Source of the DNA: VRUE01 sp036406595 | Lineage (GTDB): Bacteria; Actinomycetota; Thermoleophilia; Solirubrobacterales; 70-9 | Reading direction: 5' to 3' | Length of the DNA: 15,869 nt | Assembly: GCA_036406595.1 (NCBI GenBank) | Contig: DASXAR010000001.1 | Coordinates: 1-15,869, forward strand | Shown here: in pieces, positions 1 through 5,909 of the stretch | Position numbering within the stretch: position 1 is the stretch's first letter | Layout of the letters: each line of letters opens with the position of its first letter | Notes under the pieces: model-generated | Databases searched by the model: none | Told to the model about the DNA's origin: nothing | What the model saw: the letters and a program-made list of their open reading frames with translations, nothing else | Position numbers and translations under genes: made by a program

Positions 1-984
1 GCGGTCCTTCAGCGACTTGTAGCCGAGGTGTATGCCCCCGGTGGTGCAGAAGGCCAAATCCTCGTCGCCGGTGAAGTGCTCGCGCTGGCCGATGCGGGCG
101 AGGCGCTGCGCCACCTCGTCGGCCATCGGCACGGCCCGCTCGCTGCCGCTCTTCGGCGTCGTCGTTTCTCCCTGGGTCCAGTTCTCGCGCACGTGGATCG
201 TCCGCCGGCTGAAGTCGATGTCCCGCCAGCGCAGCGCCAGGATCTCCCCCATCCTCAATCCGGCGAAGGCGGCGACGTGGAAGATCGCCGCGTCCATCTC
301 GTCCTGGCGGCGGAGCGCCGCCTTCCCGCGAGGGCCCAGATTCACCTCGGGCTCCTTGCGGTGGCTCCCCTCCTCCGCCACGCGGACCAGCGCCAGCACC
401 TCCTCGGGGCGCAGCACGTCGATCCTGGCGGCGCGCCGCACCCGCGGCCGCTCGACGATGTCGACCGGGTTGCGCGGCAGGCCGTAGAGCTTCATCGCCC
501 GCTTGAAGATCCCGCCCAGCACGACCACGTACTTCTGCAGCGTCCGGTTCGCGCTCTTGCGGCCGGCGACCCAGAGCTCGATCTCCTCGGTCGTGATCGA
601 CTCGATCTTGCGGTCGCCGAACTCGCGGTCGAGGACGCGGACCATGTTGCGGTAGTCGCGCATCGTCGTCGGCTTGCAGTCGCGGACGTTCTCGCAGTAG
701 GCAAGCCAGTCGGCGGAGGCATCACGGAAGGTCTTGCCGGTCTGCACCAGCCCCGGAAGCGTCCCCTGGCGTGCCTGCAGGAGCAGCTCGTCCAGGTAGG
801 CCTGCGCGCTCGCCTTCGTGAAGTAGCCCTCCGGCGCCGCCGTCTTCTGCGTCCAGGCCGGCCCGATCCGCTTTTTTTGCTGGCGGCCGTCCGGCAGCCG
901 GTACTTCGCGTACCAGACCGAGCCGCGCTTCCCCTTCCTTCTGAAGACGTGACCGGAGATCGGGCGGGGCTCAATCGGGCTCAT
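1..984 (-). CDS. Tyrosine recombinase/integrase, C-terminus cut by window edge
   Basis: The frame is open from an ATG at 984 to the left edge, giving the first 328 residues; the end lies outside the window. Residues about 12-70 have the basic, beta-rich look of the arm-binding N-terminus of phage integrases (VWYAKYRLPDGR at 24-35). Residues about 85-170 form the SAM-like core-binding domain (TFRDASADWLAY). The catalytic domain starts near 190 (LRPEEVLALV) and shows the first catalytic arginine in AGLRMGEILALRWRDID (R244) and the beta-hairpin lysine in TPKSGSER (K278). The HxxR, H/W and Tyr motifs would lie beyond the edge. The enzyme should catalyse site-specific integration and excision of a mobile element. 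Its N-terminus lies 102 bp from the 3' end of a tRNA gene, so the element extends leftward and int is its first gene. I cannot tell prophage from integrative plasmid or ICE. Confidence 0.95.
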   Translation of the reverse strand, partial: MSPIEPRPISGHVFRRKGKRGSVWYAKYRLPDGRQQKKRIGPAWTQKTAAPEGYFTKASAQAYLDELLLQARQGTLPGLVQTGKTFRDASADWLAYCENVRDCKPTTMRDYRNMVRVLDREFGDRKIESITTEEIELWVAGRKSANRTLQKYVVVLGGIFKRAMKLYGLPRNPVDIVERPRVRRAARIDVLRPEEVLALVRVAEEGSHRKEPEVNLGPRGKAALRRQDEMDAAIFHVAAFAGLRMGEILALRWRDIDFSRRTIHVRENWTQGETTTPKSGSERAVPMADEVAQRLARIGQREHFTGDEDLAFCTTGGIHLGYKSLKDR

Positions 985-1009
985 CGGCGCCGTGATTCTA
1001 GCCCGTTTC

Positions 1010-1032
1010 GGGACCAATTGGGGACCAAATTG
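1010..1032. repeat. Tandem short direct repeat upstream of the integrase
   Basis: Two adjacent near-identical units, GGGACCAATTG (1010-1020) and GGGACCAAATTG (1021-1032), lie 26-48 bp upstream of the integrase start. Tandem repeats placed between an integrase and its tRNA attachment site are often arm-type integrase binding sites or an operator for int. Both readings are inference from position. Confidence 0.5.
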
Positions 1033-1034
1033 GA

Positions 1035-1049
1035 CGATTGTCCCAATCG
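1035..1049. repeat. Small inverted repeat in the tRNA-integrase interval
   Basis: CGATTG (1035-1040) and CAATCG (1044-1049) form a perfect 6-bp inverted repeat around TCC. It directly follows the tandem repeat. A perfect 10-bp palindrome, TATTCGAATA, lies close by at about 1054-1063. No T-run follows, so a terminator is unlikely. A protein binding site near the attachment region is possible. Confidence 0.3.
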
Positions 1050-1086
1050 CCACTATTCGAATACGGCCATTTAGAGCGGTTTTTAG

Positions 1087-1160
1087 TGGGGCGGGCTGGA
1101 CTCGAACCAGCGACCGACGGATTATGAGTCCGCTGCTCTGACCAACTGAGCTACCGCCCC
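1087..1160 (-). tRNA. tRNA-Met (CAU anticodon; elongator Met or tRNA-Ile2)
   Basis: The minus strand reads as a full cloverleaf: acceptor GGGGCGG paired with CCGCCCC and discriminator A, D-arm GCTCAGTTGGTCAGAGC, anticodon loop CTCATAA (anticodon CAT), and T-arm ending GGTTCGAGTCC. CCA is not encoded. It lacks the initiator hallmarks (mismatched first pair, three G:C pairs in the anticodon stem), so it is elongator Met or the Ile tRNA whose C34 becomes lysidine; these cannot be separated by eye. Its 3' end faces the integrase and is the probable attachment site. The gene appears intact after insertion. Confidence 0.95.
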
Positions 1161-1196
1161 TCGGTGCCCGAGCCTAGCGCGAGCCGGAGGCAGGAA

Positions 1197-1877
1197 TCAG
1201 CGTGGCGGTCGATCGTCCTCTGCGCCCTGCCCGGGTTGGATCAGGCCGGACTCGTAGGCGAGTACGACGGCCTGGACGCGATCGCGAAGATCGAGCTTGG
1301 AAAGGATCCGGGCCACGTGTGTCTTCACCGTTCCCGCACTGATGTAGAGGGCGCCTGCGATCTCGGCGTTGGAGCGGCCGCGGCCGATTTCGATGAGGAC
1401 CTCGCGCTCGCGGTCGGTCAGCTCCTCGAACTCGGGAGGGGCGGCGTTCGGGGGAGCTGCCGCGACGAAGCGATCTATCAGCCGGCGGGTGATCTCGGGG
1501 GCCAGCAGAGCCTCTCCGCCAGCGACGACGCGAACCGCCTGCACGAGCTTCTCGGGCGAATCGGTCTTCATCAGGAAGCCGGCAGCGCCGGCTTTCAGGG
1601 CCGCGTAAACGTTCTCGTCCACGCCATAGGTCGTCAGAATCAGGACGCGCCCGCGTGAGCTCGCCTCCGAGATGCGGCGCGTGGCTTCGATCCCGTCCAG
1701 CGTCGGCATCCGGATGTCCATCAGGACGACGTCCGGGTCAAGCTCACGGACCGAGCGGAGGGCCCGCTCGCCATCGACCGCCTCCCCCACCACCTCGATG
1801 TCGTCCTCCGACTCGAGAATCATTCGCAGACCGCCGCGAACGACCGCCTGGTCATCGGCAACGAGAACGCGGATCAT
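1197..1877 (-). CDS. NarL/LuxR-family two-component response regulator
   Basis: A 226-residue DNA-binding response regulator. The receiver domain (about 1-118) has the acidic pair D8/D9, phosphoacceptor D54 in VVLMDIRMP, T82/T83 and K104. A LuxR-type helix-turn-helix (about 152-214) contains LTDREREVL and NAEIAGALYISAGTVKTHV. I chose the ATG at 1877 because it begins the canonical MIRVLVADD and overlaps the kinase stop as ATGA; a longer frame to 1910 would only add kinase-overlapping codons. It should be phosphorylated by the upstream-encoded kinase and then bind target promoters as a dimer. Targets are unknown. The divergent lipoprotein gene and the kinase promoter are natural candidates. 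The Pro-rich, acidic C-terminal tail after about residue 214 is unremarkable. Confidence 0.95.
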   Translation of the reverse strand: MIRVLVADDQAVVRGGLRMILESEDDIEVVGEAVDGERALRSVRELDPDVVLMDIRMPTLDGIEATRRISEASSRGRVLILTTYGVDENVYAALKAGAAGFLMKTDSPEKLVQAVRVVAGGEALLAPEITRRLIDRFVAAAPPNAAPPEFEELTDREREVLIEIGRGRSNAEIAGALYISAGTVKTHVARILSKLDLRDRVQAVVLAYESGLIQPGQGAEDDRPPR

Positions 1878-3028
1878 TGCGCCAGCGGAAGAGCAGCCCA
1901 CATCGTCCAACCGCCATCCGCCCGGGTGCCCGCCTCGAACGCGCCGCCGAAAATCGCAACTCGCTCCCCGATGCCGGCGATCCCGCGCCTGGAACCGCCA
2001 CCGTTTTCTTTGCCGGCGCCGTCGTCGCTGACCTCAACCTCCAGCACTTCGTCCTGGTAGCGCAGGACCACCCGGGTTGGCGCCGCGCCTGCGTGCTTGA
2101 GTGCATTCGTCAGCCCCTCCTGGATGATCCGATATGCCGAGAGCTCAAGCGCCGCCGGCAGGTCCCGCTCATGTCCCTCGACCGACAGGTCGACGGGAAG
2201 GCCGGCCTCGCGAGTCCTCTCGATGAGCCCATCGAGGTCCGCCAGGGTGGGCTGTGGCTCGCGCGCCGCCGGCGGCTCCCCGCTGACCAATCCGAGCATG
2301 GTCGACATCTCACCAACAGCCTCGTTGCCGGTTGCGCGAATCGACCTCAGGACGCGACGAGCCTCGTCCGGATCGCGGTCCAATACCTGCTCCGCCGCTC
2401 CTGCTTGGAGCACCACAATCGCCAGGCTGTGAGAGACGATGTCGTGGAGCTCGCGCGCGATCCGCTCTCGTTCCTCGGCCGCTGCGGCTGCAGCCCGCTC
2501 CTCCTCCTCTTCCTCCAACAGACGGGCTCGTCGCTTGAGCGCCCGGGAGCGCCTCTGCAGACCCCAGCCGGAGAAACCTGCGAGGAACGCAAGGCCGAGC
2601 AGCGTCGAGCTCCAGATCGCGTCGCCGAAGGTGTGGACTTCGGGATCGCGCAGATCACTCACAATCACCCCCGAGGCCGTCAGCAGCGCCGCGATGAGCG
2701 GATTCGAGCCGTAGGCGGTGGACGAGTAGACGGCCACCACGGTGATGAAGACGTAGCTCCAGGTCTCCGAAGTTTCGTAGGCGAGCGAGAGGAAGACGAC
2801 TCCGCTCATCACGGCGAGTAGCACAAGGAGTGGTCGCCGGCGGCGCCAGGCAAGCGCGAGCGCCATGGATGGCACGGTTACGGCGTTCACGACTGTCGGC
2901 CCGCGCCAATCGGCGCTCAACAGCACGTCCAGCAGCGCAAAAGCGGCCAGACCGGCCGCAAGCGCAAGATCGCTCGGCGAAACCCCCAGGGTGCGCCGGA
3001 CGAAGCCGTCGAATCCCCTGCCCGTCAC
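1874..3028 (-). CDS. Membrane sensor histidine kinase, NarL-partner (HisKA_3) type
   Basis: 384 residues from a GTG start. Residues about 18-158 hold several hydrophobic segments consistent with roughly five or six membrane helices and almost no extracytoplasmic domain, so the stimulus is probably sensed within or near the membrane. A charged coiled-coil stretch (about 160-190, with a run of Glu) leads to the HisKA_3 dimerisation motif ARELHDIVSHSL with phospho-acceptor H195. The HATPase domain shows the N-box QEGLTNALKHA (303-313), the G1 box VSDDGAG (333-339) and the G2 box GIAGIGER (349-356). It should autophosphorylate and pass phosphate to the regulator that overlaps it downstream. The signal is unknown; DesK- and LiaS-like kinases share this plan. 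Confidence 0.94.
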   Translation of the reverse strand: MTGRGFDGFVRRTLGVSPSDLALAAGLAAFALLDVLLSADWRGPTVVNAVTVPSMALALAWRRRRPLLVLLAVMSGVVFLSLAYETSETWSYVFITVVAVYSSTAYGSNPLIAALLTASGVIVSDLRDPEVHTFGDAIWSSTLLGLAFLAGFSGWGLQRRSRALKRRARLLEEEEEERAAAAAAEERERIARELHDIVSHSLAIVVLQAGAAEQVLDRDPDEARRVLRSIRATGNEAVGEMSTMLGLVSGEPPAAREPQPTLADLDGLIERTREAGLPVDLSVEGHERDLPAALELSAYRIIQEGLTNALKHAGAAPTRVVLRYQDEVLEVEVSDDGAGKENGGGSRRGIAGIGERVAIFGGAFEAGTRADGGWTMWAALPLAQ

Positions 3029-3076
3029 GGGCTCAAGATACCCCGCCCTGCTAGGGCTCGAATCCCCCGAGGGGTG

Positions 3077-3099
3077 GATTTCGAAATCTGCCTCGAGGC
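3077..3099. promoter_or_regulatory. Two adjacent perfect palindromes in the divergent kinase/lipoprotein interval
   Basis: GATTTCGAAATC (3077-3088) and GCCTCGAGGC (3090-3099) are perfect 12-bp and 10-bp palindromes separated by one base. They lie in the 153-bp space between the kinase start (3028) and the lipoprotein start (3182). A looser inverted pair, TTGCGC (3136-3141) and GCGCAA (3157-3162), lies nearer the lipoprotein. Dimeric regulators such as the NarL-type protein encoded next door bind sites of this symmetry. Operator function is inference. Confidence 0.35.
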
Positions 3100-3170
3100 G
3101 GATGCCAATCCCTCCGTGGAGCGATGCCTTCGGAGTTGCGCGGACCTAGATTCGCTGCGCAAATCGACGA

Positions 3171-3175
3171 AGGAG
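3171..3175 (+). promoter_or_regulatory. Ribosome binding site that sets the lipoprotein start
   Basis: AGGAG, within GAAGGAGA, lies 6 nt before the GTG at 3182. It decides in favour of that codon over the in-frame ATG at 3074, which would put 36 hydrophilic residues ahead of the signal peptide. Confidence 0.75.
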
Positions 3176-3181
3176 ACCCGT

Positions 3182-3643
3182 GTGTTGAATTTCCTCACTC
3201 CGCTCCGAGCCAACCGGCGCCTCGCCATCGCCCTTTGCTCGCTGATCCTGCCTCTGCTCCTGCTCGCGGCCTGCGGTTCCGGCACCGATTCCTCCGCCTC
3301 AACCCGGCCAGCGTTGACAAAGGCCCAGCTGATCTCGATTGCCAACCCGATCTGCCTGCGCGGAGACCGGAAGATCAATCGAACGATGAAGAGTGCTTTC
3401 GCGAGTGGAGGTTTCAGCCCCGGCCGGTTGGCCCGGTATGCAAGGGAGACCGGTATGCCGATCCTTCGGAGGATGATCACCGAACTTCGAGCTTTAAATA
3501 CCGCACCCGGTCAGTTCCAGGTGATGCTCACCACCGCCGAAGGAGAGCTCGCTGAACTCGAAAAGCAGCCAAGCCATTTCGGAGACAAGGCCTTCGCAAG
3601 GGCCGACAGACTGGCGCACGAATACGGACTTCCGGACTGCTGA
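3182..3643 (+). CDS. Small secreted lipoprotein of unknown function
   Basis: 153 residues from the GTG at 3182. A type II signal peptide is clear: basic n-region (RANRR at 9-13), hydrophobic core (about 14-28) and lipobox LLAAC with lipidated C31, followed by a Ser/Thr-rich linker. The mature part is helical and charged with no catalytic motif I recognise. It keeps only two further cysteines, C58 (NPICLRGD) and the very last residue C153, which could form a disulfide joining both ends of the domain. It should sit on the outer face of the cytoplasmic membrane. It is divergent from the two-component pair across a palindrome-bearing interval, so it may be a target or accessory of that system. 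This is inference; no function is assigned. Confidence 0.85.
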   Translation: MLNFLTPLRANRRLAIALCSLILPLLLLAACGSGTDSSASTRPALTKAQLISIANPICLRGDRKINRTMKSAFASGGFSPGRLARYARETGMPILRRMITELRALNTAPGQFQVMLTTAEGELAELEKQPSHFGDKAFARADRLAHEYGLPDC

Positions 3644-3665
3644 TCGGGCGACCGGAGGTGACTGC

Positions 3666-4031
3666 TCAGGCGCTGAAGAGCTGGGCGAGGGAGCGGCCGA
3701 CGTCGGGGGGCTCCTCCTTGCCCTCCGCGGCGGCGGCGGCGCCCTCGGAAATTGCCTTGGCGGCATCGGCTATCTGATGGGAGCGGCCGCCGCGGATGAT
3801 GCCGGACTTCTTCGCTTCGGCGAGGTCGGATTCCATCAGCCCGGCCAGCTCGGCGAGGCGACGCAGGCCGACCGCGCCGGCCGTGCCCTTCAGGGCATGG
3901 GCTTCGGCGCGCAGGGTCTCGAAGTCTTCGGTCTCGGTGGCGAGTCCGGCGGCGATCACGTCGCACCGCCGTTTTGCCTCCTCTGCGAATGACCTGAGGA
4001 GCTCCTCGTCGGATTTCGTCCCGTCGCTCAT
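3666..4031 (-). CDS. Stand-alone Hpt (histidine phosphotransfer) domain protein
   Basis: 121 residues, almost entirely one Hpt domain. The four-helix motif EAHALKGTAGAVGL carries the phosphorylatable H45, with the conserved following K48 and G49. The start is fixed by an ATGA overlap with the stop of the upstream thioredoxin-like lipoprotein gene, so translation is probably coupled. The family shuttles phosphate between receiver domains in multistep phosphorelays in the cytoplasm. No hybrid kinase or receiver-only gene lies beside it; the nearest phosphorelay genes are the NarL-type pair at 1197-3028, whose orthodox architecture does not need an Hpt. Its partner is probably encoded elsewhere. 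The C-terminal 20 residues are Ala/Glu-rich and look disordered. Confidence 0.88.
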   Translation of the reverse strand: MSDGTKSDEELLRSFAEEAKRRCDVIAAGLATETEDFETLRAEAHALKGTAGAVGLRRLAELAGLMESDLAEAKKSGIIRGGRSHQIADAAKAISEGAAAAAEGKEEPPDVGRSLAQLFSA

Positions 4032-5119
4032 TCGGCAATCGCCTTCTTGACGGCCTTGGTTGCCAGGTCGAGCCCATAGGCGCCCTCGATCACCGCCCGG
4101 ACCACGCCTTCGCGGTCGATCGCGAATAGCCATGGCTCGCTCGGAAGGTGGAATGCCCGCACCTGGGGCCGCACGCCCTTGCTTGGATTGTTGTCGTTGT
4201 AGATCTCCATGTGGATGAAGGCCGCTTCGTCTCCGTAGGTTTCTTTGAGCTGCTCCGTCACGTCGACGACAGGGCCGCATACGCGACTCTGGCAGAACTG
4301 GGGGGTTGCAAACAAGAGGATGATCGGTTCTTTGCCGAGGACGTCAGCGTAATCGACGCGGTTCTGCGTGTCCGGGGGGATGCGCGTGGTGATCTTCGAG
4401 AGGTCGCCTCCGACGTCCTCGGGGGTAGGCGTATGGATCAGCGGCGCCTTCTGGCCCACTTTCGGGATCTTCTTGAATTCGCCGACCACCGCGCTCGGGA
4501 GCAGGGTCGAGGTGAGCCGCTTCCCTTCCCTGACGATGGCGGCGATCCGCCACTCCCCGTCGCTCGTGAAGTTGAGCTCGGTCGAGTAGACGACGGTCGC
4601 CGCATTGGGGTCGTCGGCGGTCGTCTCTGCGCGGAATGCGGGCTGCGTCTCGAGGGTTTCGATCGAGGCGGGGAAGGGGCCGATCGCCGGGCCTTCGAGC
4701 GCTTCGCGGCGGGCCCGCGCGGCCGCTCCCTTGCGCTCCTTGCCGTTCTTTGCCTTACCGCCGGAGGGTCCTTTCGGCGGCGGCACCTTGGCGATGTAGA
4801 GGGCGACTTCTGCGTCCGTGATCTGGGTGCGGTCGAATTCGAAGACGCCGAACGGGTAGCGGCTGCTGCCCTTTTCGAATACCTGCGCGGCCGGCGAGAC
4901 GACGACTTCGGCCGATTCGGCCGATTTGACGAGTTCCGCCAGGCTCATCCCGGCGGGGTTGGGGAAGGCGCTCTTCGGCGGCGCCGGGCGATTGGCAGCT
5001 TCCCCACCGGACGTTCCGCCGGTCTCCGAACCGCCCCCGCAGCCGGCCGCGAGCAGCGCCGCTGCGAGCAGGCACGCGAAGACGGCTGAGATGAGGCGGG
5101 CGCGCATCCGGCTGGGCAT
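4028..5119 (-). CDS. Thioredoxin-fold lipoprotein with a Cys-x4-Cys site
   Basis: 363 residues from the ATG at 5119; an in-frame ATG at 5107 also keeps the signal peptide. Lipobox LAAGC gives lipidated C27, followed by a Gly/Ser/Pro-rich linker. The middle (about 60-240) is an unassigned domain with a Lys/Arg-rich insert (KAKNGKERKG). The C-terminal about 130 residues resemble TlpA/peroxiredoxin-like thioredoxin folds: VGQKAP opening, IILLFATPQFCQSRVCGP with C276 and C281, then the cis-Pro region SEPWLFAID and a final helix. The Cys spacing is x4, not the usual CxxC. An extracytoplasmic thiol-redox or metal-handling role is likely. The stop overlaps the start of the Hpt gene, so both are made from one transcript. 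The gene is divergent from the dehydrogenase gene. Confidence 0.85.
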   Translation of the reverse strand: MPSRMRARLISAVFACLLAAALLAAGCGGGSETGGTSGGEAANRPAPPKSAFPNPAGMSLAELVKSAESAEVVVSPAAQVFEKGSSRYPFGVFEFDRTQITDAEVALYIAKVPPPKGPSGGKAKNGKERKGAAARARREALEGPAIGPFPASIETLETQPAFRAETTADDPNAATVVYSTELNFTSDGEWRIAAIVREGKRLTSTLLPSAVVGEFKKIPKVGQKAPLIHTPTPEDVGGDLSKITTRIPPDTQNRVDYADVLGKEPIILLFATPQFCQSRVCGPVVDVTEQLKETYGDEAAFIHMEIYNDNNPSKGVRPQVRAFHLPSEPWLFAIDREGVVRAVIEGAYGLDLATKAVKKAIAE

Positions 5120-5132
5120 GTTATTCGGAGCG

Positions 5133-5140
5133 CCTATAGG
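5133..5140. promoter_or_regulatory. CCTATAGG palindrome, possible -10 region in a divergent interval
   Basis: In the 58-bp space between the divergent lipoprotein (ATG 5119) and dehydrogenase (TTG 5178) genes, the only AT-rich element is CCTATAGG, which reads TATAGG on both strands. On the minus strand it lies about 14 bp before the lipoprotein ATG, which would give a very short leader. No convincing -35 is visible, so this is weak. Confidence 0.25.
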
Positions 5141-5167
5141 GTGGCGGCGACCGGTTGGCGAGCGCGA

Positions 5168-5172
5168 GGAGG
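5168..5172 (+). promoter_or_regulatory. Ribosome binding site that sets a TTG start
   Basis: GGAGG inside GAGGAGGAGGAA lies 5 nt before the TTG at 5178. With the N-terminal Rossmann motif following immediately, this marks TTG 5178 as the dehydrogenase start. Confidence 0.7.
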
Positions 5173-5177
5173 AGGAA

Positions 5178-5909
5178 TTGGCTGAGCGGGCGGCGGTTAT
5201 CACGGGGGGCTCGAGCGGCATCGGGCTTGCGATCGCGCGGGTGCTCGGCGAGCTCGGATACGGACTGACGGTCTCGGCGCGCCGCCCGGAGAAGCTGGAG
5301 GCCGCCGCGGAGGGGTTGCGAGGCGATGGGTTGGAGGTACAGAGCGTTGCGGCCAACATGACCGAGGAGGAGGACGTCGTGGGCGTCTTCGCCAAGCACC
5401 GAGACGCCTACGGGCGGCTCGACGTGCTGGTCAACAACGCCGGAGTCGGGATCGGCGCGCCGATGGAGGAGATCCAGACCAAGTACCTCGACATGCAGCT
5501 CGGCGTCAACCTGAGAGCACTGATCATCGGCACCCGCGAGGGTCTGCCGATGCTGCGCGAGGCAGGCGCGGAGCACGGCAAGGCGCTGATCGTGAACACA
5601 GCTTCGATCGCCGGCAAGAGCGGCCAGGGCTGGCTCTCGATCTACGCCGCGACGAAGGCAGCGGTGATCAACTTCACGCAATCCACCCACCGCGAGGTGG
5701 GAGGTGCGGGAATCCAGTGCACAGCCCTGGCGCCAGGCTTCGTCGACACTCCGATGACCGAGTTCGCCAAGGGGCAGGTTCCCGGCGAGGAGATGATCCG
5801 ACCCGAGGACATCGGAGAGGCGGTGCGGTTCCTGCTCAGCACCTCCCCCAACTGCCACGTCCCCGAGATCGTCTTCACCCGGCCCAGTGAGGGCCTCGAC
5901 ACCCCCTAA
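5178..5909 (+). CDS. Short-chain dehydrogenase/reductase (classical SDR)
   Basis: 243 residues, the usual classical SDR length, with a Rossmann fold for NAD(P). Landmarks are TGGSSGIG (9-16), NNAG (86-89), structural N111, and the catalytic triad S143, Y156 and K160 in NTASIAGKSGQG...YAATK, followed by the APGFVDTPM loop. Arg near the end of beta-2 (SARRPEKL) favours NADP(H). The substrate is an alcohol/ketone pair that cannot be read from the sequence. The end is short and lacks the typical V(I/T)GG..DGG signature of FabG-like enzymes, having EIVFTRPSEG instead. The TTG start is supported by a strong Shine-Dalgarno sequence. The last 23 nt overlap the next gene, so the two are likely co-transcribed and may act on the same metabolite. 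Confidence 0.93.
   Translation: MAERAAVITGGSSGIGLAIARVLGELGYGLTVSARRPEKLEAAAEGLRGDGLEVQSVAANMTEEEDVVGVFAKHRDAYGRLDVLVNNAGVGIGAPMEEIQTKYLDMQLGVNLRALIIGTREGLPMLREAGAEHGKALIVNTASIAGKSGQGWLSIYAATKAAVINFTQSTHREVGGAGIQCTALAPGFVDTPMTEFAKGQVPGEEMIRPEDIGEAVRFLLSTSPNCHVPEIVFTRPSEGLDTP

Noticed and set aside
28..1074. Plus-strand open frame opposite the integrase
   Set aside because: The minus strand holds an uninterrupted integrase with R244 and K278; the plus-strand text is a composition artefact.
4032..4280. Upstream extension of the Hpt frame
   Set aside because: It lies within the lipoprotein gene; the ATGA overlap and the complete Hpt domain support the start at 4031.
5118..5177. ATG at 5118 as the dehydrogenase start
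   Set aside because: It adds 20 charged residues ahead of the Rossmann motif and lacks a Shine-Dalgarno sequence, whereas TTG 5178 has a strong one.
5120..5395. N-terminal extension of the thioredoxin-like lipoprotein
   Set aside because: The extra 92 residues lie opposite the dehydrogenase 5' region and would precede the signal peptide, which is not possible for a lipoprotein.
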